Positions 45,762 through 58,052 are shown, counted from the stretch's first letter. The stretch: DNA of 64,000 bases from Aedes albopictus (GCF_035046485.1 NC_085136.1:80927734-80991733), one strand, 5' to 3'. Numbers and translations are program-made. The notes: generated by a model from the letters alone, not told the origin.

Positions 45762-47279
45762 CATTTCAATTGTTTCACAAATTTATCTATTATTTCACAA
45801 TGATAATACAATTATACATACGTTTGTTGATTATGATTATATTTTGGAAACAAATGTTTTATACTTATTTGCATCAGTTCGCTGCTATCATGAAAAAGAG
45901 AAGATGATGAATTCTGCAGATGTTTGGGAGTTGAGGCTAGTTTTGAAAACCGAGTGCCCTGGAAACTGTAACTTTCCATATATTAATGTTTGGTTTTACT
46001 GAAGATATTAAGATTTATTGCTACAGTTGCTCCCAAGAGACTAATCTTTAAATAATCTGAATTTTTAAATACTCGTCGATCCCATGAAATCTCAAATAAA
46101 GTTGCTGCATGTTTAAGTAGATTTTTAACTGAACGCTAAGTTCTTAAACTTGTATAAATGTTTTCAATTTGGATGAAAGTTTAAAATATATGTACTATCT
46201 GAACGAGATGTCATTTACGCTAGCATTTTGACATTTGAGTCAAATATCAAATTAAATGATCAAATAATTTTCTATTTGTCGGAGTTTTGGAGAAGTTCGG
46301 AAATCAGAAGCTTTCAATATTAGGTCTAAAATAATACATAAGATTAAGAAAAAAAAACGCAATTGTATGGTTCATTTTTTTCGAAATTTTGATTCTGGGG
46401 GCCCACTTGTTAGGGTTTGCCCCGGGCCTCCCGGGGCCTAAATCCGGCACTGGACGTATCATATCATTCGTAGCGCAACCTTAGCGTAACGTTTATGTTC
46501 ATTTCTGAGTAAAAATGGCAGCTTACTCATGAAATTGTTATGTATGTACTCTAGAGCCGTAATCCGGGGTGAAACTGATAATTTTTAAACAACTTTTGCG
46601 GATAACACTAGAAGCAGTTCAGATATTGCCGAAAGAATTTCTACAACACCAGTACCGGGTGAATCTCAATTAATCTACGTGACAGAATATTGTTTAACAA
46701 ATTTAAACTCGCTCACAACAACACTTCATGCAAACATAAGCATAACTCATGATTCTGGAACTTTGTTTTATCATTAAAGTAAATTAATGAAACAATGTGT
46801 AAGCATTATTTGAGCCGGGTATTTTCGATAGACTTCAGCACCATCACAATCCACGCAAGTTCAAGAACCTCGGCGGAATGTCGGTTTGGGTGTTGCACCG
46901 CACTTGTTTCATTGGACCCTGGAACCTCGATTGAAATGGTCGATAAGTCGTACACTGTTGATGTCACACCACTTGGCACTTCGGGAACACTTCTGTTCGT
47001 ACTGGAATTACTGTTCACAACCTATCCTAACCTCAAACAAAAAGGCACGGTAGGCCTTGATTAAAATGATTAAAAGACTGACAGGCTAATTTTACGTAAC
47101 GTTTAACTATGCCAAAAGTGTCATGATATTTTATTTCTGAAAACAAGGTTAGCTATATATAACGACTTTCGCCATCATGACTTCTTGTCATGAAAAAGCT
47201 TGTGGTCATGATATCATGAAGCGGTCGGGTTTACGATTTCATGACTTTTTTTGTCTGAAAAGATTTTTCCCGTGTATTC

Positions 47280-50200
47280 GTTCACTCGAAATAATAATTT
47301 ATGATATTTCATGGAGTTTTGGGGAAATTCAGTAGAACAAAGAGAAAAAATGTACAACCCACCTACAACTTTGCGTACAACATTTAACACCAGACTGCAT
47401 TATCGCAAAATCATCCTTCAGGGTTTTCCTGTGTTTTTCAAACATAATTCCGGAAATATTATAAGATTTCCCAGGGTGATCTTCCAGAAGTTTCCCGGAA
47501 AAATGTTCTGACAGTTGCCATGTAGTTCATTCAAGAGTTCCCTAGGAATTCCTCCAGTTCTTCGGAAACCTCTCCAGTTATATCACGGGCATTCCCACAG
47601 AACTTCCTCACCAATGTTCTCCAGGAATTCCACAGGAATCCCTCCTGGGGTCGGAGATTTTCCAGGAATTTTACGGCAATCCCTCCAAGAGTTCCACAAG
47701 AATTTCCACAAGTTCCACAAGAAATGTGATACTCCCTCCAGTTAACTTTAATGCCCTATGTACTTCATCTAGGAGTTTCACGGGAATTCCTCCAGAAGTG
47801 CGTCGGGAATTCATTCAGGAGTTTATCGGAAATTTATTCAGGAACTTATCGGAAATTCTTCCAGGAGCTAGAGAAATTGCCGAGGAACACCTGAAGGAAC
47901 CGGATGCATTCATGAGGAACTCTCGGAGGAATTTCCGAGTATTTTCGAAGAACTTTTGGTGGAATTTGCTGTGAACTTCTGGAAGCATGCCCTGAGAACT
48001 CCTGGAGAAATTCCCAAGGAATCCTAGATGAAGTGCCGAAGAACACCTGGAGATATTCTTGAGGAACTTCAGGAGGAATTCCCGAACAATTCTTGGAGGA
48101 ATTTTGGGAAAATCCTGGATGGCTTTCTTAGGTACACCAGTAAAAATTGCTTAGTAACTCCTGGAGGATTTCCAGAGAAACTCCTGCAGGGATACCCGTG
48201 GAAGTTCTTCAGGAATTTGCGGGAAACTCTTGACGGAATTCCCGGGGAACTTCTGGAGAAATTCCTGAAGAACTTCATGAGGTATTTCCGAAGAACTCTT
48301 AGAGAAATTCCCCAGGACCTCCTGGATGAATCCTCTGGAATAGACTTCTGGAAGAATTTCCGAGAAACCCTTGGACGAAAATTAAAGGAACTTCTAGAGG
48401 AATGAATTAACTACATCGGCTGTTTTCCTACTCTCCGCATCGACCAATGTGGCGGTACCTTCTATGCGCGAAAAATCGCTATAAGTAAATCGCAAAAATA
48501 TTGTATGGCGAATACCATCTAAAGGCAAATTCTTCAAAGTGGAACATATTGTTCGAAAAAATATTTGGTAGTGGTTGTGCACAATGGTGACCACTATTAA
48601 GCCTACCAAATATTTTTTCGGGAAAAGCTTTGTATTTTAAGTCTTGGACTATTCCAAGACTGAGAAAGCCAATTTTCCCGGAAGTAACAAATTTCCAGAC
48701 GCACTCACCCAGCACAATTTGTATTTTAAGTAATTCAAGTTTAGATGCATTTCGCCATACAAAATTAAATTGATTTACTCCTGCTGATCAACCGTGGCTG
48801 CGCGGGTAGTCCATTGCCGAGAAACACCTGCAGGAGCCAGGAGGATGTTCGAGGATTTTTTGTGGAATTTCCTGAGAACTTCTGGAAGCGTACCCTTAGA
48901 ACTCTTGGGGAAATTCCCAAAAACCTCCTGAATTAATTCTTGAAGAATTTCTAAAAGAACTGCTCAGGAACTTCAAGATGAAGTGCCGATAGGAACAACT
49001 GGAGAAACTCTAGAGGAATTTCACGAGCAAATACCGAAGAATTCTTGAAGAAATTTCGATGAACTCCTGGATGGCTTCCTTAGGAACTCCAGAGAAAATG
49101 GCTTAGGAACTCCTGGAGGATTTCCCGAGAAACTCCTGGAGGAATACCCGTGCAAATCCTACAAGAGGAGCTCTTGGTCGAATTTTCGGGGAACTTCTGG
49201 GGAAATTGCTGAGGATTAATTCTTGAGGATCTTCTGGAAGAACTCCCGAGGAACTCCTAGATGATGTGCCGAAGAACACTTGAAGAAATTCTTGAGTAAC
49301 TTCAGGAGGAACTCTCGAAGAGTTTTGAAGGAATTTCGGGGAACTCCTGGATGGCTTCCTTAGGAACTCCTGGAGGATTTCCCGGGAAATTCCTGGAGGA
49401 ATACCCGTGGAACTTCTACAGGAATTTGCGGGGAACACTCGACAGAATTTTCGGGGGACTTCTAAAGATATTCCTGAGGAACTTCTGGGGGTATTCCCGA
49501 AGAACTCTTGTAGAAATTCACGAGGACCTCTTGGATGCACCCTTGGAAATTCACTTCTGGAAGAATTCCAGGGAAACTCTTAGAGGAATGCTCAAGAAAC
49601 TCCTGGAGAAATTGCTGAGGAACAACTGTACGAGCCCGGATGAATTCATGAGGAACTCCCGGAGGAATTTCCGAGTTTTTTTTAAGAATTTTTGGTGGAA
49701 TGTCCTGAAAACTAGTATACTCTAAGAACTCTTGGGGAAATTCCCAAGGACCACCTGGATTAATTCTTGGGGAACTTCTGGAAGAACTCTCGAGGAACTC
49801 CAAGATGAAGTTCCGAAGAACACTCGGAGAAATTCTTGAGGAACTCCTGGAAAAATTTCCGAAGAGTTCTTGGAGAAATTTTGGGATGGCTTCCTTAGGA
49901 ACTCCAGTAAAAAAAAGCTTGGGAACTCCTGGAGGATTTTTCAAGAAACTCTTGGAGGAATAACCGTTGAACTCCAACAGGAATTTGCGGGGAACTCTTG
50001 GCCGAACTTCCAGGGAACTTCTGGAGATATTCCTGAGGAACTTCAGGAGAATATTCTAGAAGAACTCTTGGAGAAATTCTCGAGGACCTCTTGGATGAAC
50101 CCTTGGGAATTCACTACTGGAAGAATTCCCGAGACACTCTCAGAGGAATACTCAAAAAACACCTGGAGAAATTGCCGGGCAACACCTGCAGGAACCCGGA

Positions 50201-52955
50201 TGAATTCATGAGGAACTCTCGTAGGAATTTTCGAATATTTTCGAAGAATTTTTGGTGCCATTTACTGAGAACTTCTGGAAGTATGCTCTAAAAACTCATG
50301 AAGAAATTCCTCTGGACCTCCTGGATTAATTCTTGAGGAATTTCTGAAAGATCTGCTGAGAAACTCCTAGATGGAGTGCCGAGGAACACCTGGAGAAATT
50401 CTTGAGGAAATCCCGAAGAATTCTTGGAGGAATTTCGAGGAATTCCTGGATGGCTTCCTTAGGAGCACCAGTAAAAATTGCTTAGTAACTCCTGAAGGAT
50501 TTCCAGGGGTGCAATGCAGTTCAACAGGAATTTGCGGGGAACTCATGGCAGAATTATCGGGAAACTTCTGGAGATATTCTTGAGGAACTTCAGGAGGTAT
50601 CCTAGAAGAACTCTTGGCGAAATTCCCGAGGACCTCTTGGATGAACCCTTGGGAATTCACTACTGAAAGAATTCCCGAGAAACTCTTAGAGGAATACTCA
50701 AGAAACTCCTGGAGAAATTGCCGAGGAACACCTGCAGGAACCCGGATGAGTTCATGAGGAACTCCCGGAGGAATTTCCGAGAATTTTGGAAGAATTTTTG
50801 GCGGCGTTTCCTGAGATCTTCTGGAAGCATGACCTGAGAACTCCTGAAGAAATTCCCAAGGACCACCTGGATTAATTCTTGAGGAATTTCTGGAAGAACT
50901 CCCGAGGAACTCCAAGATGAAGTTCCGAAGAACACCCACAGAAATTCTTGAGGAACTCCAGGAGCAAATCCCGAAGAATTCTTGGAGGAATTTCGGGGAA
51001 CTCCTGGATGACTTAGGAACTCCAGTAAAACTTGCTTAGTAACTCCATGAGGATTTCACAAGACACTCCTGGAGGAATACCCGTGAAACTTCTACAGAAA
51101 TTTGCTGGGAACTTAGGACAAAATTTCCGGGGAACTTCTGGGGAAATTCCTGCGAAACTCCAGGAGGTATTCCTGAAAAACTCTTGGAGAAATTCCCGAG
51201 GACCTCTTGGATGAACCCTTGGTGATTCACTTCTGAAGGAATTTTCGAGAAACTCTTAGAGGAACACTTAAAAAACACCTGGAGAAATTGCCGAGAAACA
51301 CCTGCAGGAAACCGGATGAATTCATGAGGAACTCTCGGCGGAATTTCCGATAATTTTTGAAGATTTTTTGGCGGAATTTCCTGAGAACTTCTGGAAGCAT
51401 GCCCTGAGAACTCCTGAAGAAATTCCCAAGGACCTCCTGGATTAATTCTTGAGGAATTTCTGGAAGAAATTCCGAGGAACTTCAAGATGAAGTTCCGAAG
51501 AACACCCGGAGAAATTCTTGAGGATCTCCAGGGGGAATTTCCGAGGAATTCTTGGAGAAATTTTGCGGAACTCCGAGATGGCTTCCTAAGGAACTCCAGT
51601 AAAAAAGCTTAGGAACTCCTGGAGGATTTCTCGAGAAACTCCTGGAGGAATACCCGTGGAGCTTCTACAGGAATTTGTGGGGAGCTCTTGACGGAGTTTC
51701 CGGGGATATTCTGGAGAAATTCCAGAGGACCTCTTGGATGAACCCTTGGGAATTCACTTCTGGAAGAATTCCCGAGACACTCTTAGAGGAATACTCAAGA
51801 AACTCCTGGAGAAATTGCCGAGGAACACCTGCAGGGACCCGGATGAATTCATGAGGAACTCCCGGAGGAATTTCCGAGTATTTTCGAAGAGTTTTTGGCG
51901 GAATTTCCTGAGAATATATGGAAGTATGCTCTAAAAACTCTCGAGAAAATTCCCAAGGACCTCATGGATTAATTCTTGAGGTATTCCTGGAAGAACTGCC
52001 GAGAAACTCCTAGATGAAGTGCCGAGGAACACCTAGAGAAATTCTTGTGGAACTCCAGGAGGAAATCCCGAAGAATTTGTGGAGGAATTTCGGGGAACTC
52101 CTGGATGGCTTCCTGAGGAATTCCCGAGTAACTCCTGCAGAAATTCGAAAAGGTGGACGAGTAAATACTGAAGGAATTCACGTAGACCTGCTGGAGAAAT
52201 TGGGTTCTTTAGGGGTACCCTTTGGTTCATAATCGGAATCTTCGCCCAAAAGATATCCAAACTCCCAGAAGTATTCCGCAGTAACCTTAGGAGGGTTTTC
52301 CAGAGAATGCTTGAAGAAATGTGCGTGGACCTGCGTGGACGGGGAACTGCTGAAGAATTGGTCGGAGGAATCCTGGAAGAATACCCAGGTAAATCTTGGA
52401 AGAATTTCTATGGAACTCCTCGAAGATTTCCAAGGGAAATCCAGAAAGAATATCCATGAAAATGATGTAAGAATTTCAGAGGAGCTACTACGGTAATTTC
52501 CAGAAAATTGCTGGTTCGAATTCCCGGTGAAATTATGAATATTTTTGAGAAATTTAAAGGTAAATCCTGGAGGGAGTCTCGCATAAACACTGGAGTAAAT
52601 CTTGTGAAACTGTCGGAGGGATTACCGTAAAATTCCTGGGCAACTCCTGGAGGGTGTCTTGTGGAATTTCTAGGGAAAATTTACGAGGAAAATCTGAAGG
52701 AATTCCCAAAGAACAGTTGAAGCGGTTTCTTTAGAACTGAAGGAATTCCCGGGGAATTCTTAAATGAACTAGCAGACCACTCCTGGAAGAATTCTCAGGG
52801 GAAACTTATAGGAATTGCCGTAGAAATCCTGGCATAAATTTCTTGAGAATCTTGTAGATATTTTTTTTTGGAGAAATTCTCAAATACAACCTGGAGATTC
52901 TCAAATAAATGCTAGAAGAATTCCCGGGGGACTCCCGTTACTCCTGGAGGTAATC
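47280..52955 (+). repeat. GGAATTCC-type satellite in ~550-bp higher-order repeat
   Basis: Twelve-mers such as GGAACTCCTGGA and GGAATTTCCCGA fill the region. Marker phrases recur in order. CTGGATGGCTTCCTTAGGAA appears near 48115, 49066, 49347, 49884, 50446, 51003, 51577 and 52102. GATGAATTCATGAGGAACTC appears near 47905, 49640, 50200, 50740, 51315 and 51840. Spacing is mostly 525-575 bp. Frames of 60-190 codons on both strands reflect the repeat. An insertion lies at 48403-48815. The edges are more diverged than the centre. Confidence 0.85.
48403..48815. mobile_element. Insertion with internal inverted repeats in the satellite
   Basis: About 410 non-satellite bases hold two perfect inverted pairs. 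The 18-bp arms at 48554-48571 and 48603-48620 share CTACCAAATATTTTTTCG, and 12-bp arms TTGTATGGCGAA / TTCGCCATACAA lie at 48501-48512 and 48751-48762. The satellite resumes after it. Terminal repeats and duplication were not resolved. Confidence 0.55.
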
Positions 52956-55139
52956 ATGTGGAACGGCTGGAGTTATTCCTGGGAAATACGCCTTCTATTG
53001 ACGATGATAGTGCACAACGCAGTGTTTCATGAAACATTTCCACCAGTTGATGGTAGTGTGAAGTGGGGGCTAGATTTTCACGAAAATTGTTCTAGATGTT
53101 ACGTCTGCTTATCTGTGATAAATCCCTCTGGCAAAAGTATACTGGGCAAACGAATTTTGTAGTAAAGCCCTTCAAAGAACTCGTCAGTGCTTGTTGTAGG
53201 GTACTTTTATGACACACCATGGTTCCACTCCAACGACAATAACGAGACAGAGACTTCTCCGACGACGACGACGTGACAGTTCGTTGAAGCGAATAATTTC
53301 GTTATTCTGGCTGCGTGGTCTGAAAGATTTTCCTTCCACCAACAAAACCAACAAAAGAGGCCAAACAGATTGTCATTTTTCTTTGTCTGTTTGGTTATAT
53401 TTGTTTCGCCTATTCTTTTGATTGTGATCATCGATCCGCGACTTTTTTATTTGCTTTGCCGAATATAATGTACTTTCGGTGTCATTCTTCGCAAGACTTG
53501 CTGCCGGTTTGCGCCCGGATTGGATTCCAATCACTGCTAGCTCTGCCTTTGATGTACCGCGATTGCGTTTTTCGATTTGGGAATCGTAATTTTACTTGCG
53601 TGGGAACGTAATTCACAAGAATAAGCAATTTCTCTGGATGGCCATTGAAGTGGCTCTCCATTGAACCGATATGCTTGACATTCTCTAAAGGAAAAAATCG
53701 CTATTTCTAGATGACATCCGACAAAAGGCATAGACATCAGACGTCCACGTTCAGTGTCACAACATCGAAAAGAAATCTTGCTATATATCTCGAATGTTTG
53801 TGCTCTGTGCGTGCAGATGAGGGGACTTCCTAACAACGAGTGAGATTTATTTTTATCACTAATGGAAGCTTTGAGCAATTGATGGAGGGGGAGAAGGTGA
53901 CAAGTGCAGGCTTGATTTTTCCCCTCAACCACAGTGCTGACAGTGCTGTAAAGTTACGTCCGACGATGACGACGACGTTCCGGCAAAGCTCTGCGTCAAT
54001 CCCAAGACAGTGCTGTACGCGCGCGTGAGTGTAACTAGGTACATTTGCATCCGTAATTGGATTTTGCATAATGAGTAAACTAAATTTAGAGCACTGGAAA
54101 CGGATGATTGCTTTCCTTGGCTATGGGAGCTGAGGTAAAAAGGTGGGCTGAGCGATGCCATCGAGAATGGGTATTAATTAGGTCAGAGGGGCGATAGGTC
54201 GTTTTCAATGGAGTAGGAGGCAGTCAGTTTGAGAACCGAGCATGTTTTATTTTTTATTTATTTTATTTTTTATTTTTATTAAGCTCTGACTGATTTCCAT
54301 AAAAAAATGCCAAAAATTTTAGACAAATTTGTTCACTTCTGATGATCTGGCTGGCAGCTGCGATTGAAGTCAGTTATTTCAGAGAGAATTATGTGATAAA
54401 CTATAAGATAACCTTGTTATGAATCTCGATCCAACATCGCGAATTTGTACATTTACATGGTGGCTCCAAAGAGGAGAGGTTATGTGTGTGATATCCACAT
54501 ACAAACTATCCCTGAAGTATCAGCCACCGGATCTAAAAGTGTAATTAGCGATCTGTAGAAGCATTATGAACAAAACTCATGCTTTTACAATCTCATGCAA
54601 CTATGCTGCCAAGTGATGAGTTCTATGTCTGTTTATGGGTCTGCAAGAACATCCTTGAGCACCAGGTCATCGGATCCACAAGCGTAATCAATCAAAAACG
54701 TCTGAAGCACTATTGCATTGTTGGGGTCCACTATTGGGTAGCAAAATCAAATTATCACTTGCTAACAACATGAGCCTTCGGCTCCCGGTGGAAGGTCACC
54801 AGTAGAAACAGATTCGAAATTTATCTGTTAATTGGCGGTAGTGTTAAAGCGTTAAAGCTCTTACATCTTGAAGCCTGTTGTTGAGCTCAACTTGTTTAAC
54901 ATAATCAGAGCTAGCTCACAGCAGAAACCTTGGTTTGAAATTCGTCCAATGGAAATCTTTCACTTGAATCAAGTGACTTGATCACTTCTGCACTAGTTAT
55001 GTAATTGAATTTATTTGCAAATTGAATCCTTTCTCATTTCCCCTACCACTTATTTAGAAAAACTATTCGACTCCCCCTTCTCACACTTAACGGTAACTTT
55101 TCATCTCCGGTTTGTTTCTTTTTCTTCATTTTCTTCCAG
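52956..55139. other. Low-repeat sequence upstream of the host exon
   Basis: No satellite. Open frames (53537-53932 minus and others) are unrecognised. A TTTTA-rich tract lies at 54245-54290. Pyrimidine-rich sequence precedes the acceptor at 55137-55139, so this is probably intron. Confidence 0.4.
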
Positions 55140-55510
55140 ATTGCATCCTGAAAGCTTCTGAAAGTCACACAATCTTCACGACAACTAAGCGAAGAAATTC
55201 CTGCCCCCAGCATCGTTGAAAGCTTCTGAGACAAACGACCCGCTTTACTGAACACTGCTGCGACTGAATGCCATTATCGGCGACGACGGTGTCGGTGTTG
55301 GTGGTAGTGGAGCAACAGCTTCGTCCCGTTGAAAGGATAATGCCAATAAAATAATTGTCCCAAAGGAGGAGGAGGAGATTTGGAGAGCATATGAAGGTGG
55401 AGAGAAGGAAGGAAGTCGTAGTAGAAGGGCGGACCGCCATCGCTGGGCGTCGGAAATCTTCTGCGGTAGTGGCGGTGACACGCCGGGAAAGGCACAATTC
55501 TATCGCCAAA
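55140..55510 (+). other. 5'-untranslated part of a host exon
   Basis: The exon begins after a pyrimidine tract and CAG (55137-55139). It is GC-richer than the flanks, with GACGACGGTGTCGG and GGAGGAGGAGGAG. An upstream ATG at 55268 opens a short frame of about 29 codons that ends before the main start. Another ATG at 55391 is in frame with the main start and would add 40 basic residues without a hydrophobic leader; I prefer 55511 because it gives a signal peptide and has better context. Confidence 0.6.
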
Positions 55511-55559
55511 ATGACACTGTACTGGTGGAAGCACTGGTTCTGGATCACCGTGTTTGCAG
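55511..55559 (+). CDS. Signal-peptide exon of an unidentified host gene (partial)
   Basis: ATG at 55511 in context CGCCAAAATGA, close to the insect consensus, begins MTLYWWKHWFWITVFA, then a donor GCAG|GTGAGT at 55560. The 49-nt coding part ends in phase 1. A short basic-then-aromatic/hydrophobic leader, followed by a phase-1 intron, is the usual layout of secreted and cell-surface proteins such as immunoglobulin-superfamily members. The mature domains lie beyond the window's visible exons, so the product is unknown. This is the best-supported host coding exon here. Confidence 0.6.
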
Positions 55560-55789
55560 GTGAGTTTTTTCGAGGTTCATGCATTTTAATTATTTAGAAC
55601 AATATCTGTACAAAAAGACCATGTCAATAACAGTAAATGCAATAGTTTCCCAGATATCGCATTGAGCAGATTTATTCAACTCTTGTTTCATTCTTTGACC
55701 TTACCAAAAGTATTGCCAAAGGAGAAGATTCCTTGCAGCGTGTGCCTAGTTTTTTTTTTCAATTTTGATTTGATTGATGATAGGAACAT
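55560..55789 (+). other. Start of the following intron
   Basis: AT-rich sequence after the donor, with no further exon evident. Confidence 0.4.
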
Positions 55790-56160
55790 CTTTATCTATC
55801 AGTGGTGCTGATGATGACATGTAACGAACGGTATAGCTTGCCCGTCCCCGTGCACATCTTTTTCACAATCTTGTCCGGACTCCGGAGTGATGCTGCATAT
55901 TTCCTGCATACGCAACGTTTGCCCCACAAATCGTAGGCATCCGAAGAACATGTGCTCCTTTGTCTCGTCTTAGTCTGTGCACTCGGGACATGATGGAGAA
56001 TCTGCATATCCAAATCTGTGCAAATACCAGCATAAGCACTTTCGATCCGACAGAAATTATGTTCAAAATTCACCTCGACATAAGGCCTCCGTCCATCTGC
56101 CCATGTTGGAGAAGAACTATGTGCTCTGCCATCTCAGCATTGATGTAGAACTGGCCTTTT
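55790..56160 (-). pseudogene. R1/Jockey-type LINE 3'-end fragment
   Basis: The minus translation, with frame changes and stops, gives WYLHRFGYADSPSCPECT then DETKEHMFFGCLRFVGQTLRM. The Cys-x2-Cys...His...Cys arrangement (about 55980-55905) is the C-terminal zinc-knuckle typical of R1-type LINEs. It is short and inactive, and lies in antisense orientation to the putative host exon. Confidence 0.65.
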
Positions 56161-56328
56161 GAGTCACGTAATTTCGTTGTGTACAAGTAAATACAGCGAC
56201 TTCTGCGCAACAAAAAATTGCGTCGCCTTGACCTTGGCCGTGGATTTAAGAACCAGAGAATTTTTGAAAAAGTGGACAGGCCTAATAGACATGTCATCGG
56301 TCGGTGTTACCATTCATGACTAATCTTT

Positions 56329-56828
56329 NNNNNNNNNNNNNNNNNNNNNNNNNNNNNNNNNNNNNNNNNNNNNNNNNNNNNNNNNNNNNNNNNNNNNNNN
56401 NNNNNNNNNNNNNNNNNNNNNNNNNNNNNNNNNNNNNNNNNNNNNNNNNNNNNNNNNNNNNNNNNNNNNNNNNNNNNNNNNNNNNNNNNNNNNNNNNNNN
56501 NNNNNNNNNNNNNNNNNNNNNNNNNNNNNNNNNNNNNNNNNNNNNNNNNNNNNNNNNNNNNNNNNNNNNNNNNNNNNNNNNNNNNNNNNNNNNNNNNNNN
56601 NNNNNNNNNNNNNNNNNNNNNNNNNNNNNNNNNNNNNNNNNNNNNNNNNNNNNNNNNNNNNNNNNNNNNNNNNNNNNNNNNNNNNNNNNNNNNNNNNNNN
56701 NNNNNNNNNNNNNNNNNNNNNNNNNNNNNNNNNNNNNNNNNNNNNNNNNNNNNNNNNNNNNNNNNNNNNNNNNNNNNNNNNNNNNNNNNNNNNNNNNNNN
56801 NNNNNNNNNNNNNNNNNNNNNNNNNNNN
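56329..56828. other. Assembly gap of 500 N
   Basis: Exactly 500 unknown bases directly abut a near-perfect tandem array, so the round number is probably a placeholder and the array length is unresolved. Frames spanning the gap are meaningless. Confidence 0.99.
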
Positions 56829-57430
56829 AATTCCTGGAGGAATTTCCAGTGGAATTCCTGGAGGAATTTCCAGTGGAATTCCTGGAGGAATTTCCAGTGG
56901 AATTCCTGGAGGAATTTCCAGTGGAATTCCTGGAGGAATTTCCAGTGGAATTCCTGGAGGAATTTCCAGTGGAATTCCTGGAGGAATTTCCAGTGGAATT
57001 CCTGGAGGAATTTCCAGTGGAATTCCTGGAGGAATTTCCAGTGGAATTCCTGGAGGAATTTCCAGTGGAATTCCTGGAGGAATTTCCAGTGGAATTCCAG
57101 GAGGAATTTCCAGTGGAATTCCTGGAGGAATTTCCAGTGGAATTCCTGGAGGAATTTCCAGTGGAATTCCTGGATGAATTTCCAGTGGAATTCCTGGAGA
57201 AATTTCCAGTGGAATTCCTGGAGGAATTTCCAGTGGAATTCCTGGAGGAATTTCCAGTGGAATTCGTGGAGGAATTTCCAGTGGAATTCGTGGAGGAATT
57301 TCCAGTGAATTCCTGGAGGAATTTCCAGTGGAATTCCTGGAGGAATTTCCAGTGGAATTCCTGGAGGAATTTCCAGTGGAATTCCTGGAGGAATTTCCAG
57401 TGGAACTCCTGGAGGAATTTCCAGTGGAAT
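56829..57430 (+). repeat. Near-perfect 24-bp satellite
   Basis: About 25 copies of a 24-bp unit made of two 12-mers, GGAATTCCTGGA and GGAATTTCCAGT. Copies differ by few substitutions (for example at 57097, 57174, 57265) and one single-base deletion near 57306. The period of eight codons gives an apparent EFLEEFPV-repeat protein in one frame and WNSWRNFQ in another. This is the youngest and most homogeneous member of the satellite family in the window. Confidence 0.95.
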
Positions 57431-57870
57431 GTCCAGTGGAATTCCTGAAGGAATGTCCAATGGAATTCCTGTAGGAATGTCCAGTGGAATTCCTGTAGGA
57501 GTGTCCAGTGAAATTCCTGAAGGAATGTCCAGTGGAATTCCTGAAGGAATGTCCAGTGGAATTCCTGAAGGAATTTCCAGTGGAATTCCTGAAGGAATTT
57601 CCAGTGAAATTCCCGTAGGATTTTCCAGTGAAATTCCCGTAGGATTTTCCAGTGAAATTCCCGTAGGATTTTCCAGCGAAATTCCTGGAGGAATTTCCTG
57701 TGAATTTCCTGCGAAATTCCTGGAGAAATTTCCAGTGAAATTCCTGGAGTAATTCACAGTGAAATTTCTGGAAGAATTTCCAGTGAAATTCCCTGAGAAA
57801 TTTCCAGTGAAATTTCCGGAGGAATTTCCAGCGGAATTACTGGAGGAATTTCCAATGAATTTCAATACGA
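57431..57870 (+). repeat. Diverging flank of the 24-bp satellite
   Basis: The 24-bp period continues with drift through GGAATGTCCAGT and GGATTTTCCAGT variants. Homogeneity decreases away from the core, as expected for satellite arrays. Confidence 0.9.
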
Positions 57871-58052
57871 AGCTTCATGAAATTATTGGAATAAAATTTT
57901 CCACCCACTACCACCCTCCACGCGTTTCGCGTATCACAGTAAAACTCGGGGATAAACGTGACAAACTTTCCGCTCAAGGTTCCGCATTGTTGACGACGGC
58001 TGATGGCGATGGGCGAAAAAAGTAAAGAAAACGTGCCTAATTAGTTAAAGTC
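57871..58052. other. Unassigned spacer
   Basis: A short non-repeat segment between two satellites, with CACGCGTTTCGCG and a GACGACGG patch. No gene is visible. Confidence 0.35.

Larger units (their letters stand above)
44189..46452. mobile_element. hAT-like element with 8-bp duplication
   Basis: GACGTATC is exactly duplicated (44181-44188, 46453-46460). Ends CAGGCCCGGATTTAAGG and CCTAAATCCGGCACTG are inverted with few mismatches, and both are followed inward by G/C-rich GGGGGCCCC blocks. This matches hAT elements. No transposase is recognised. It contains a SINE (44336-44617) and a retroposon (44821-45761). Confidence 0.9.
44072..47274. mobile_element. TA-flanked foldback element, family X copy 2, with nested insertions
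   Basis: Right end GATTTTTCCCGTG then TA (47275-47276) matches family X. The left end is the diverged CATGGGAAGAAATGTGG after TA (44070-44071). ATGATATCATGA motifs occur near both ends, as in copy 1. Subtracting the hAT-like element at 44189-46452 leaves about 0.93 kb. The gene-like centre of copy 1 is not evident; the 46795-47064 region has unrelated open frames. Confidence 0.7.

Noticed and set aside
38857..47274. One giant 8.4-kb foldback element from CACGGG at 38857 to CCCGTG at 47274
   Set aside because: A closer right end at 40517 with its own TA, and a continuous RTE frame across it, show a 1.66-kb element. The 47274 end pairs better with a diverged left end at 44072.
56829..57430. 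CRISPR-like array
   Set aside because: Units are contiguous 24-mers with no variable spacers, and the genome is eukaryotic.
56294..57865. Long reading frames with HWKFLQEF, EFLEEFPV or WNSWRNFQ repeats
   Set aside because: They are the 24-bp satellite read in different frames, and two cross the N gap. Every frame is open because the unit is a multiple of three without stops.
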